NCBI RefSeq assembly: GCF_963855985.1
Contig: NC_087099.1
Coordinates: forward strand, 12,740,001-12,804,000
DNA: 64,000 bases
Reading direction: 5' to 3'
Source of the DNA: Ostrinia nubilalis
Taxonomy: Eukaryota; Arthropoda; Insecta; Lepidoptera; Crambidae
The notes below the pieces were generated by a model. The model was not told the DNA's origin and did not search any database. It saw only the letters and a list, made by a program, of their open reading frames with translations. A program made the translations under genes and the position numbers. Below are positions 54,576 to 64,000 of the stretch, piece by piece; the first letter of the stretch is position 1, and every line of letters starts with the position of its first letter.

Positions 54576-56060
54576 ATCATAACGCTTCCGAGGTTTCAAG
54601 GATTTTATTAATCACTAATTAAATTATCTGATCCTGATGGGATTTGAGAGCAATAAAATCAACAGGATGTGAGGGACAGGTTAGCAAAATCTTTAGTAGT
54701 CCAGCCGGGCTAGGATGCGCATTATGATAAAATCTTATCTATAATTTTAAACGATAAATGTATGGGGGCTTATCGTATAAAATCGTTAAGTTTATCGTGG
54801 AGCGCATCCTAGGATTACGTACAGGGCATATTTCCGAGTTGAGAACGAGGCAATTTTCATTCCGAAAAATGTGATAGATATATTTTTTTACTTACGTTAT
54901 ATTTAGTTTTCGAAGTGTATATTGATTTGTAGGTATATTGTTGTGAGTTAAAATACACCCCAATTTGTAAAAAGAATGATAAGCCGACGAAAGCAGTTTA
55001 AATAACTGTAACGATAGGTACTCCTCGTATGTTAGTTTTTACAGAGAAATTGCTACTTGTCCCATATATTCTGTATTACACGTAAGCATAAAATTAAATC
55101 GTTGAATGTCGACAAGTATGAAATGAAATGAGTAATTGATTGAAAGTTTATTTTTATAAAAAAAAAAACATCACCTCGCAAAAGTATCAATGTAGAGAAT
55201 GTTTGACTCTGGAAGTAGCAGTAAAATGTCTGTGACACTGTAAGATAATATTGCGTGAATGATCTGTTAAATTAATTTTATTAATAAATCAATTATTGTT
55301 TACATATCCCGAACCTCGAAATAATTTGGGAAAGGAGAATTAACGTTTAAAAAGCAATGTAATTAATTAATTACGATGTATTATACTATAGGTCGGTTTA
55401 GATAAATTTTGTTCAAGAAGGGAACCTTCTAATCTCCTACAAACTCATGACAATCACGGTGCTTTTATCAATCGACAATGCTTTTGCAAAAGTCATATTA
55501 TTAAAATATACTATTGGAGGCTTGTAATTGGTTCAGGATGATATAATTACGTAAAGTTATGAAGGAACAGATTATTAATAGTTTTAAACGCGTATTTTTA
55601 TTGGTTTTAAGTTGGGTAGCCAATAAGTGTTACAATTAGTAATAAGGCAATCGTAGCGACTAATCTTTCATCAATTTAATATAGAACTATGCACTCACAA
55701 AGTTAACTTACAAACTTAAATATTACTTAGGTTTTGGTGGTGGATAAAATAGTGAAATGCTTTTATTCAGTATTTAATCGTGAGTAATGTTTATCTTGAC
55801 TCGATATTTTAATACTACCTAAATCATAGATAAACTTGTATTTATGATTTTTATTACATTGTGTTTTATTTTTAATTCATTCTCCTAAAGCCGCATTTAA
55901 AAAATAATCTGAACTGTGAGAAAGTGGTGGCTTCTGAATGACCAACATGGTCATTCTTGAAATAGAAAGTTTGCGATAAATAAACGTCAGAAAAAACATA
56001 TCATGGTGAAATTAAATCACAAATGTGTTATTAACATTAGAAAAATACCTTATTTTTCAG
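54576..56060. other. spacer with one MITE
   Basis: A MITE at 54711-54811 and otherwise AT-rich sequence. The V31-to-next-exon gap is 1.5 kb. No FLYWCH core. Confidence 0.5.
54711..54811. mobile_element. MITE
   Basis: Ends TAGGATGCGC and GCGCATCCTA with complementary subterminal ATAAAATCTTA/TAAGTTTAT-like sequence. Confidence 0.65.
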
Positions 56061-56275
56061 CAAGAAAAAAGAAGACGGTTAGCAGGGAAGAACGATTGGA
56101 GCAAAAAAGGCTAGCTGAAAAGCTTCGATATGCAAAAATAAAACAAGACCCTGCAAGATATGAGGCTCTAAGGGAAAAAGACCGGCAAAAATGCCGACAA
56201 AAATACGAAAAAGCAAAGGAAAAGCGACGATTGAGTATGTTAGAACAACTAGGCGTATTAAATATAGTTCAATAA
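56061..56275 (+). CDS. mod(mdg4): terminal exon with a basic/charged helical domain and no FLYWCH finger
   Basis: A strong acceptor CCTTATTTTTCAG ends at 56060 in exactly the array phase. It opens 70 codons to TAA: RKKKTVSREERLEQKRLAEK at 1-20, RYAKIKQDPARYEAL at 22-36, EKDRQKCRQKYEKAKEKRR at 38-56, ending LGVLNIVQ. About half the residues are Lys, Arg or Glu. It has one Cys and no His, so it is not a zinc finger. The Y-x4-K-x-DP-x2-Y-x5-KDR-x-K pattern resembles basic segments in uncharacterised arthropod proteins, a recollection I cannot check. It fits a long helix or coiled coil that could bind DNA or a partner. Confidence 0.6.
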
Positions 56276-57104
56276 CCAAATTATTTAGTTTATAAAGTCA
56301 AAAGTCAGTCAAAATGTATTTATTTGTAGACTACTTTTAATAATAATGATTTCTCCTTTGCATCACAATTTTGGTATTTCTTTTCCAACATTAAGATTTA
56401 CTTTATATGTCGGTAGATCCATGATAACGATATAATTACATTACATAGGCGGAACTTCAGCTTTGTATTTTTTGTATATTGCCTTTTTTCTCTCACCTTA
56501 TGTTGCGTAAAATGATTATAATCACTAAATGAACTGCATAATCATCTTATTAATATGTACGATAATATATTATGATTATACTATATAACTTTTATGACGC
56601 TAATATGTAGGACTAATTATAGAAATAACCGTTTTGTCATTAGAGCCTGCAAAAAGTATGACAGTGATGATTATGGTCACATTGACATATATCGCGAGAA
56701 GCCTATGCGGTTCCGTGGCATATTAAAGGCATAAAATGTGTGTTATTAATACACCTTATGAATACCTAAGATTTGCGCATAGTTTTATATGTTTAGTTAG
56801 CTGTAAGTATTAGAATCTGTCTTTTCAATTTTAACTTAGCAGTGAAACCTCCTAGGCTTTTGTAAGACTTATTTATTGTAGGTATGCTACTTGTATTATA
56901 ATAAAGCTGTATGTTTTCCTAATAAAGAAAAAAAAAACTCTATGCACATTGCACATGTATGCATAAAAGAGATTTTACTAAGAAGTTATATCCGTCGTAA
57001 CAAGCATTGCTTAGTTTGGTACAGATATTTATTTATAGCAATTATCATTCGACGCCTTCTGGGCATAATATTCGATAAAGGTATAACGTGGTTCCAATTT
57101 CCAG
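56276..57104. other. spacer before V32
   Basis: AT-rich; the in-frame upstream ORF from 56891 is intronic sequence open by chance. Confidence 0.5.
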
Positions 57105-57295
57105 TGGTGCAGATCTGGACGAGTCGGGGCACTATGATGCTGGAAGCTCACGGTCAGAAGTTCACCAGGGACCGGACCAAGGGCGCCAGGATTCGCTGGC
57201 GCTGCTCCCGCCGAAGAAACACCAACTGCACCGCCGTCATCACCACCCTCGACGGCGCCGTCACCAGGACCAACTTCAAGCATAACCACGAGTGA
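57105..57295 (+). CDS. mod(mdg4): V32: alternative terminal exon with FLYWCH zinc finger
   Basis: The acceptor CAATTTCCAG ends at 57104. GTGCAG at 57112 would break the phase and is rejected. The exon encodes 62 residues: TSRGTMMLEAHGQKF at 5-19, I29-R-W-R-C33, C41 (C-x7-C) and H59-N-H61-E, TGA. It shares TSRG and the x7 knuckle with V33 and V34, and these three adjacent exons form a subgroup. The interior is GC-rich. Confidence 0.9.
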
Positions 57296-58390
57296 TTGGT
57301 GAACTTTAGCGGCCGAAGCTACATTTCTCTTTCATCATTTTTCACAACGTGGTTCATCACAGTTTTGTAAGCTTGTACCTCAATAAAGCAAAAGGATGGC
57401 AAGCACAATCCAGGCATTTTCCAGGCGAGGGTGAATAGGCATTTAGTTACATGGCAGGTAATTTAGGATTGCGGTCAAATACCTGCCTTGTTTTGCATTA
57501 AAAAAAAGAAAGCGAATACGTAACTGAAGGAGAAAATAGCATTCTGTTAATCATAATCTCAATCGATATTTTAAGATTAGAGAATATTGAAAATTCATAC
57601 TAAGTGTCATTCTAGTAAATGGTCGTCGACGAAAAAGAAGCGTTGATGGGACGATCGTTTAATTTGAGAGAATCACGGAATATATTTAATTAAAATTAGC
57701 ACTTTTAATTATGGACCCTTCTTGTGGCGATTAAGACAGGCCATAATAATTATAGGTAATGTACATATTATCACAATTTTTGATTTAAAATATGGTGATC
57801 TCAGCCCAAATGCGTAGTTCTTTACTGAACATTTGGAAGTCGAATGTGACCGTGGCATTTGTCAACTATTGATACAGTCAGTAGCCAAAAAGTTCGCAAT
57901 ACATCTTTGTGTGTGGGAAAAGGTTGTGTTGTCAACTTTTTGGCCACTTTGAATATTGTCTGGGTTCAGTGGATGGACTTATTTACATAGAAACATTCCT
58001 ATTATTTTTCGTGTGTTTAAGATGTAAATAAAACTTTTACTTAGACTAAACAGATCAATCTCACATTAAATTGTTGTATTTTAGTGTGTTACATTTTTAT
58101 GTGTCTTAAAAGTGTGTGTTAAATTCGTATTTGTGACTAGGTAAATGTAATCGATTGATATTTTAAATTTCTAAATGTATTTATTTTAATAACATACATG
58201 GTATCGCATTTTTATTGTTCTCTTTACCTACATTTACTTGCATAGATGTGAATACGTTTACATCACAATCTACTTCTATGCCTTTAACCCATCCAACCCT
58301 AAGCGTTCGCTTATGACCGCGTAACAATTGATGTGTATTGTCTCGATTCGCGGGATTCTACATTCGTCATCTTTTATGCAAACATTACAG
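57296..58390. other. V32 3' UTR and spacer
   Basis: Contains an inverted copy of the dispersed repeat (TGCGGTCAAATACCTGCC) at about 57440-57510. A small inverted pair GCCAAAAAGTT/AACTTTTTGGC lies at 57883-57945. Confidence 0.5.
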
Positions 58391-58581
58391 TGACCATTTA
58401 CCAGACAAGCAGAGGCAACTGGGCACTATACGCCGGGGGGTACAGGTACAACAAACAGTCCATGGTCGGGGACAAGATACGGTGGCAGTGTTCCAAGAAG
58501 ACCAGGACCAGGTGCAGGGCGTTCGTCACAACCATCGACGGGGTAGTGGTCAAGAATAACATGGAGCACACTCATGAATGA
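58391..58581 (+). CDS. mod(mdg4): V33: alternative terminal exon with FLYWCH zinc finger
   Basis: The acceptor AACATTACAG ends at 58390. The exon encodes 62 residues: TSRGNWALYAGGYRYNK at 5-21, I29-R-W-Q-C33, C41 (C-x7-C) and H59-T-H61-E, TGA. TRTRCRAF is shared with V34, its neighbour 1 kb downstream. There is no tail. Confidence 0.9.
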
Positions 58582-59551
58582 AGAAATCACAATGATGTAT
58601 TAATTAATAATAGGTACACAGAAAATGTGTGGGTTACATTCCTCTGTCACAACAAGGCTTTTCTAAAGGTCCAAGTCTCTATTGTTCTACGTTTCCCACC
58701 GGGTCCATTCAATTTTAATACATACTAAGAAAATCCTTTTTTGTTTTTTAATGTCCTGGAACTCGTGGACCCTTTGGGAATCAAAGTATAAACTTACATT
58801 TTTTTAAATCAATAGACCTAGTGGACCTTAGGGAAAAAGCCACAACTATAAGGGCTAATCCTTAAATTTCTGTCCATATTTTTTTAGTATCGCACAAATC
58901 GCACGCATTCGCTCACAAAAGGGCTGATATATTGGACACAATATTTTTTAAATCCCAGACTTTCAACTAATCCTTATTTTGGATTTTATCGCGTTTAAAT
59001 AAAAACTTTTTAAGACTTATGACAATTGTAGAGCGTCCACTAACAGGTGCTTGGGTTATTTAAAATTAAAAAATAATCAATTTATTACAATAAAGAAAAC
59101 ATTTAGATTTGTAAAAATAAATAGATGCTTCAAATATTGGTGGTGATCTATGGTATAGTTTATTGTTTTCAATAATAACAAGTTCATGTAAATTTTATCC
59201 TAATTTTGCAAGAAAACGTATTTTTATACACGTCTGATCATATTGTATTTTGAACATTCTTTTTTAAAATCAATTAAATGAAGTTGTCTAAATATTACTT
59301 TCATTATTTCTTTTTAAAGCCAGCTTTACTGTGTATTTTGGTATCAATCATGTAAGTATTATCTGTTTGATTACAAATGACAATAATGTTATGTTCATTT
59401 AGATCAAGACTCAAGGTACTAAGCGTTTTCCCAATGTAATAAGTTTAAAGATTAACAGACTAATAAATTGAGCAATTCGGTGCATAATCATAGTCATAAT
59501 GTTCAAAAGCAAGCTAATAAGAACTGATTGTAATCATACTTTATGTTCCAG
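58582..59551. other. V33 3' UTR and spacer
   Basis: AT-rich; nothing recognised. Confidence 0.5.
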
Positions 59552-59742
59552 TAACTAAAGTGTTTACCAGTAGAGGAACAGATATGCTGATAGAGAGAGG
59601 GTACAGGTTCTCCAAGGCCTACACGCACGGGTTGAAGACGAGGTGGCAGTGCACCACCAGAACTCGTACTCGATGCAGAGCGTTCCTGTTGACCACGCAT
59701 GGCATCATCACCAAAAGCTACTTCGAGCATAACCATAACTGA
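59552..59742 (+). CDS. mod(mdg4): V34: alternative terminal exon with FLYWCH zinc finger
   Basis: The acceptor TTTATGTTCCAG ends at 59551. The exon encodes 62 residues: TSRGTDMLIERGYRFSK at 5-21, T29-R-W-Q-C33, C41 (C-x7-C) and H59-N-H61-N, TGA. It is co-linear with V32 and V33 without gaps. The GIITKSYFEHNHN ending is typical of the subgroup. Confidence 0.9.
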
Positions 59743-60065
59743 TTCAGCAGGGCGGCACACCTTCCCGCGTACGCACGTACCAGTGTGGATGTGACGTCAC
59801 GGCTAGAGTTGCCAGGTCCAAAAACACAAAAGCCGGATGCTCAATTTAGCCTGCCAATTTTAAAATTGAGACTACAACTATCATCTTCTGTTAATGTACT
59901 GATTTCAACATAAATTATTATTTTAATAAAACATACTTTAAAAGTAATACAATAAAATATTTTGTTTCTTTTAGCCATCTTCAGTGTAGTCGGCTAGCTT
60001 GTAAGTGTGGATATGCTTATTAACGTTTCTGAAGGTTTCATTAATTAACAGGATTCTAATTTCAG

Positions 60066-60265
60066 TGGAAGAGTTTCCGATATTTGAAATGACTAAGAAA
60101 GGTAATCCTGTGATCCAGCTGGGCAGGTACCGCTTTAACCGCGTGAACCGCGGCAAGGGGCCGAAGGTGCGGTGGACCTGCATCAAGACGCCCTGCGGCT
60201 GTCGTGCCTCCATCACCACTCTTGATGACATCATAATCAAAACTCAAAATGATCATAACCATTAA
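60066..60265 (+). CDS. mod(mdg4): V35: alternative terminal exon with FLYWCH zinc finger
   Basis: The acceptor TCTAATTTCAG ends at 60065. The exon encodes 65 residues: TKKGNPVIQLGRYRFNRVN at 9-27, V34-R-W-T-C38, C45 (C-x6-C with an extra Cys at 43) and H63-N-H65, TAA. NPVI..G.YRFNRVN matches V31, and LDDIII matches V36. It is 320 bases after V34, one of the tightest spacings in the array. Confidence 0.9.
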
Positions 60266-60649
60266 GATTTATTATTTATGTGATCTAGCTGTTGTACGAG
60301 TAAAGGCAACTTTTTTTAGACTAGACTACATTATTAACTACTTACAATAAAATATTATTGTTGTGAGACAGCTGTACTTAATAGTTGTATGCGTAATAAT
60401 TTATTAAACTTACCTATACTTACTCGTAGGCAAACCTTTACAAGTTATTATGTAGGCCTTCCATAATTTAGTAGGTATTTCGTTTGTGTATTTAAGTAAA
60501 TATTTTACCATTTTTACACAGCACAAATAGTTTTTAATTTCTTCTTTTCCCGCTCTCTTTGTTAAATCCTTACGTAGTTTGATAAAATTCTTAATTATTT
60601 CAAGCCACTTGTCTATTTCCCGTATTAAGATCAGGTCTGCTTCCAACAG
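60266..60649. other. V35 3' UTR and spacer
   Basis: AT-rich with AATAAA at about 60346. Nothing else seen. Confidence 0.5.
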
Positions 60650-60846
60650 TGTCAGCAGTGTTCACCAAGTCGCGTTACGGCAACCCTGTGATAGAGTTGG
60701 GTCCTTACCGGTTCACGCGCCTCAAAGTCAGCAAGGACGGGCGGCGTATGCGCTGGGGATGCAGCAAGACTAGCGTCGGCTGCCGCGCCGCCATCATCAC
60801 GCTCGATGACGTCATCGTGCGCACCACCAACGAGCACCGGCATTAG
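60650..60846 (+). CDS. mod(mdg4): V36: alternative terminal exon with FLYWCH zinc finger
   Basis: The acceptor TGCTTCCAACAG ends at 60649. The exon encodes 64 residues: TKSRYGNPVIELGPYRF at 5-21, M33-R-W-G-C37, C44 (C-x6-C) and H62-R-H64, TAG. Its 3' portion, from the YRFTRL codons onward, begins a 155-base tandem array that runs 620 bases past the stop. It is the parent copy and the only one with the N-terminal half. Confidence 0.9.
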
Positions 60847-61470
60847 TCCTGGGTCAATGACCCCGGTTCACGCGCCTCAAAGTCAGCAAGGACGGGCGGC
60901 GTATGCGCTGGGGGTGCAGTAAGACCAGCGTCGGCTCCCGCGCCGCCATCATCACGCTCGATGACGTCATCGTGCGCACCACCAACGAGCACCGGCATTA
61001 GTCCTGGTCAATGACCCCGGCTCACGCGCCTCAAAGTCAGCAAGGACGGGCGGCGCATGCGCTGCGGGTGCAGCAAGACCAGCGTCGGCTGCCGCGCCGC
61101 CATCGTCACGCTCGATGACGTCATCGTGCGCACCACCAACGAACACCGGCATTAATCCCGGGTCAATGACCCCGGCTCACGCGCCTCAAAGTCAGCAAGG
61201 ACGGGCGGCGCATGCGCTGGGGATGCAGCAAGACCAGCGTCGGCTGCCGCGCCGCCATCATCACGCTCGATGACGTCATCGTGCGCACCACCAACGAACA
61301 CCGGCATTAGTCCCGGGTCAATGACCCCGGCTCACGCGCCTCAAAGTCAGCAAGGAGGGGCGGCGTATGCGCAGGATTCAGCAAGACCAGCGTCGGCTGC
61401 TGCACCGCCCGCCATCATCAAGCTCGATGACGTCATCGTGCGCAACACCAACGTGCACGATCACGCATAA
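60711..61470 (+). repeat. 155-bp tandem array of the V36 3' half, five units
   Basis: CTCAAAGTCAGCAAGGA starts at 60721 and 60876, and its near-copies follow at 61030, 61185 and 61340: a 154-155 base period. Each unit carries the codons from FTRLKVSK to HRH, a stop, and a GGGTCAATGACCCCGG linker. Unit 2 has Cys to Ser at the second ligand. Unit 3 has Trp to Cys. Unit 4 is intact. Unit 5 is degraded and ends VHDHA. No unit has a strong phase-1 acceptor. They look like pseudo-exons made by recent local amplification. Confidence 0.9.
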
Positions 61471-61800
61471 TGCAGTCTACACATCAAACCCCCCTTACCC
61501 GTCGACATGAGTCGTCGACTTTTGACATGTCAAAAGACCTACAAAGACGAGTCGGCGCGGCGACATATTTCTTTTGGAATAAAGCCGTTGACATACACTT
61601 AGCTTTCCTTAGTACTAGTTTTTTGTAACTGTGTACTAGGGATGTAGCAAGTGCGCAAGAGGCTGTCATCTGACAATGGCCTTAAAAGCCCGAAACATCT
61701 AATATCATAAGATTCTTATGAACGTGTAATATTTTTACACCAAGCGTGAATGACAATGTCCCATCTTATAGTCCACAACTTTTCATTATTTAAGTATTGC

Positions 61801-61933
61801 CATCGATTGGGGAACAAAACCGCACCTGCACTCCGTGCTCAAGCCATCCAAGAATCCCCACCTGGCCAGATTGTCCTTACTACGGCCAACCTGCGTCCGA
61901 AGTCTATTTAAAGGTTTTGTTCCCCAATCGATG
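61801..61933. mobile_element. inverted-repeat element
   Basis: Perfect arms CATCGATTGGGGAACAAAACC and its complement ending at 61933, enclosing about 90 bases. Confidence 0.75.
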
Positions 61934-61989
61934 AAGCACCTGATGTCATCCCCTGAGTGCCCAAGCAACTGCACTCAGGAGGATTTGAT

Positions 61990-62075
61990 GAGTGCTACTG
62001 ACAACGCCACTCTTGTGGCGGAGTTTTGGGCTGACACTGTGTAGGTTTGTTGTCGACACGAAAAGAAGAAGAAGT
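61990..62075 (+). repeat. dispersed repeat shared with 4.5-4.6 kb
   Basis: TTGTTGTCGACACGAAAAG and GTTTTGGGCTGACACT match, in reverse complement, the block at 4529-4612. Confidence 0.65.
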
Positions 62076-62943
62076 ATTGCCATATGTAAGTGCATATTCA
62101 AGTTTGAGAACGTTTAATAGCTAGCTACCAACGACTTTCTTAAATTCCTTAAGTGCCTTAATTATAATATTTTATATCAGTATTAATAAAATGCAAACGG
62201 TATTTCATTCCTTCATAGATTAAGTTAGTATTCTTTAGTTTTAAAGATGACGTCTTTTTTAGTTTTATTCTGTAAAAATTTTTCTTTTTATCTTGTAGAA
62301 TAAGATTAGAATTGTATTATTTTTTGTGTTATTTTAACAAATCCAAGTTCCTATCCTTCTTTCTTACGAGTGTGTATAATTTGCGTTGTATTTGAAAGAG
62401 TATAAGTATTATTGAATAAAAATAAATGAATTGTTTATTGAAACTTTGAGATTTGGACTTACTAAACAAATGCATGGACGCCAGTACACCAAGCTGCAGA
62501 GTGATGTACTGTCGACTGTACAGATCATTATATTTTGAACCGTAACACCTTGTTTTTGTGGTAGTTCTGAAATTCTAGTTTAGATGTAGATACTAGAGTT
62601 GCATCAGTCGCATGATTCGATCTTTTCATTAGAGCATGTAAATACTATTTCACATGTGAACGACTTTCATTCTCTTCACTTTGAACATCATTGTTGTAAT
62701 GTTTTAAATGAGTTAAGGTTTTTTATAACTCTATGAAAACATTGTAGCGATGAGCCAATGAATAATGTTCTTTTAGTCGGAATTGTTTTAGTACAAATTA
62801 CAGATGTGTAATTTCTAATACAGTATTGTTAATTACATTTAATATAAAAGGCAGTAAGTCGATTACATTCTCGGTGCTGGGATTATGCGGTGTTCTTGTT
62901 TCTTTCTATACTTCTGCTAGAAAATGATTTCTTGATTTAACAG

Positions 62944-63131
62944 GTCCAGTATTTGGGACATCCAGATTTGGGAAGCCGATTATCGTGGTGGGAAAAAATA
63001 GGTTTTGGTTTACGAATTCAACTCGTGTCGGGAAGCGGTGGACCTGTAGTGTTAGGTCCTGCAAGGCTGCGTTGATCACCGAAAACGACATTATTGTGAG
63101 GACACAAGGGGAGCACAACCACGATGCGTGA
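62944..63131 (+). CDS. mod(mdg4): V37: alternative terminal exon with FLYWCH zinc finger
   Basis: The acceptor TTGATTTAACAG ends at 62943. The 61-residue exon has no start codon and is visible only when read from the splice site. It has TSRFGKPIIVVGKNRF at 5-20, K30-R-W-T-C34, C39 (C-x4-C) and H57-N-H59-DA, TGA. Its RFGKP start relates it to V26-V29 and its ENDIIVRTQG to V35/V36. It is the last exon in the window; the array may continue beyond 64 kb. Confidence 0.88.
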
Positions 63132-64000
63132 TCCTTTAAAACGCCGAAACTTGTCTACTTGTGTTACTGGCTGCAGTAATTTTTTTCTTTAGCTCGCTTA
63201 CGTATGTTACGTATTAAATAGATTTTTTTCCCAAATTGTCGCGCACAGGCTTAACGTACAGCTACAAAACACCGCGGCGCCCCATCCACTGGCATGTTTT
63301 TACATACATTTTCGTGTGGAGGCGTTTTGTGGCTGTGGCGTGAAACCCGTGTGCGGCGACCCTAACTTTTTGTGCTCAACTTTGCTAATCGATCTTACCA
63401 ATTTTTACTATTTAGTAAGTAGGTACGATAGTTTTTATAGGTTTACTAAAATTTTCATTAAGTCTGTGGTACCTACTACGTGCAGGGTAATTTTCTCCAT
63501 TGGTTTTTAAAACGTTTGGAGAGTTAAAAATAGCTAAGCTAAAGTTACCAATAGTTTAAGATAAGCATACCTACCTACATACATTTGATGTATGTAAAAA
63601 TATCTATTTTTTCAAAGCTTTTTCAAATTACATCTACTACGAGTAGATGCCCAATATACACAGTGTTAAGATATGTATAATATGACATTCTATTTTTGTA
63701 TGTTACGTTTTTATTTTTTTAAGCCTTTGAGGTTTTAAGTCTAAAATAAGATTTCGTTGTGGTTATTTGCGTAAGAAAAAATTTATGTTTCGTTTTTAGT
63801 CGATTATTATAGCTCTAGGTTTATTTCTTATATTCACGAAAACGAAAACAGTTTAATAACACCGTTTTAGCTATTCTATATTTTTGTTTATTTTTATTGT
63901 CAGAAAGCGTTTAATTAGGTAAAACTGTGTTGTTATTACTGTTTTCATTTTTTTTATCAATAAGACGGTTAAAATACCTAGTAAGTATTATTAATAATGT
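63132..64000. other. non-coding end of window
   Basis: AT-rich with a short GC-rich patch at 63.24-63.36 kb. No exon, RNA gene or clear mobile element recognised. Confidence 0.5.

Larger units (their letters stand above)
61471..62943. other. spacer with repeats before V37
   Basis: An inverted-repeat element at 61801-61933, a dispersed repeat at 61990-62075, and AT-rich sequence. No exon is seen. Confidence 0.5.

Noticed and set aside
60866..61470. V36 repeat units as separate coding exons
   Set aside because: The only in-phase AG in each unit is a weak AAAG without a pyrimidine tract, and units 2, 3 and 5 have lost core residues.

Overview
The window is lepidopteran-type genomic DNA. It is AT-rich non-coding sequence studded with moth/butterfly repeats: MITEs with TTA or TAA target duplications, a decayed PIF/Harbinger element, LINE 3' tails and Helitron-like ends. 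Into it are set short GC-richer exons. At least 37 of these, all on the + strand, each encode one FLYWCH zinc finger (W-x-C, Cys-Cys, His-x-His). Every one opens directly after a 3' splice acceptor (YAG), in the same splice phase: two bases complete a codon whose first base lies on an upstream exon. Every one ends in its own stop codon. This is the layout of the alternative 3' exon array of mod(mdg4), the BTB/POZ chromatin and insulator gene whose common 5' exons are cis- or trans-spliced to one of many variable terminal exons. The BTB-encoding common exons are not in the window, so they should lie upstream of position 1. The locus name rests on established knowledge of FLYWCH arrays in insects, not on any common-exon sequence seen here. 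I label the exons V1 to V37 in order.

Layout. 1-5.8 kb: repeats, a 1-kb inverted-repeat element, and one possible unrelated first coding exon at 3.4 kb. 5.8-25.2 kb: V1-V15, well spaced, mostly GC-rich, often with long divergent C-terminal tails. 25.2-33.1 kb: no FLYWCH exon, two GC-rich islands and repeats. 33.2 kb: V16, then a Harbinger relic and a possible short non-FLYWCH exon at 36.7 kb. 38.5-43.3 kb: V17-V22, including four obvious tandem paralogues. 44.5-49.8 kb: V23-V29, including the duplicated pair V23/V24 and the duplicated run V26-V29. 52.6-63.1 kb: V30-V37, mostly minimal exons that stop at or just after the His-x-His, interrupted at 56.06 kb by a phase-1 terminal exon with no FLYWCH domain. 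Several exons carry partial tandem duplications of their own 3' halves.

How it works. If the mod(mdg4) model holds, each exon supplies an alternative C-terminal protein- or DNA-interaction module to one shared BTB N-terminus. The shared splice phase makes every exon interchangeable. The array appears to grow by tandem duplication and to diversify by changes in zinc-ligand spacing, C-terminal tails and occasional replacement of the domain.
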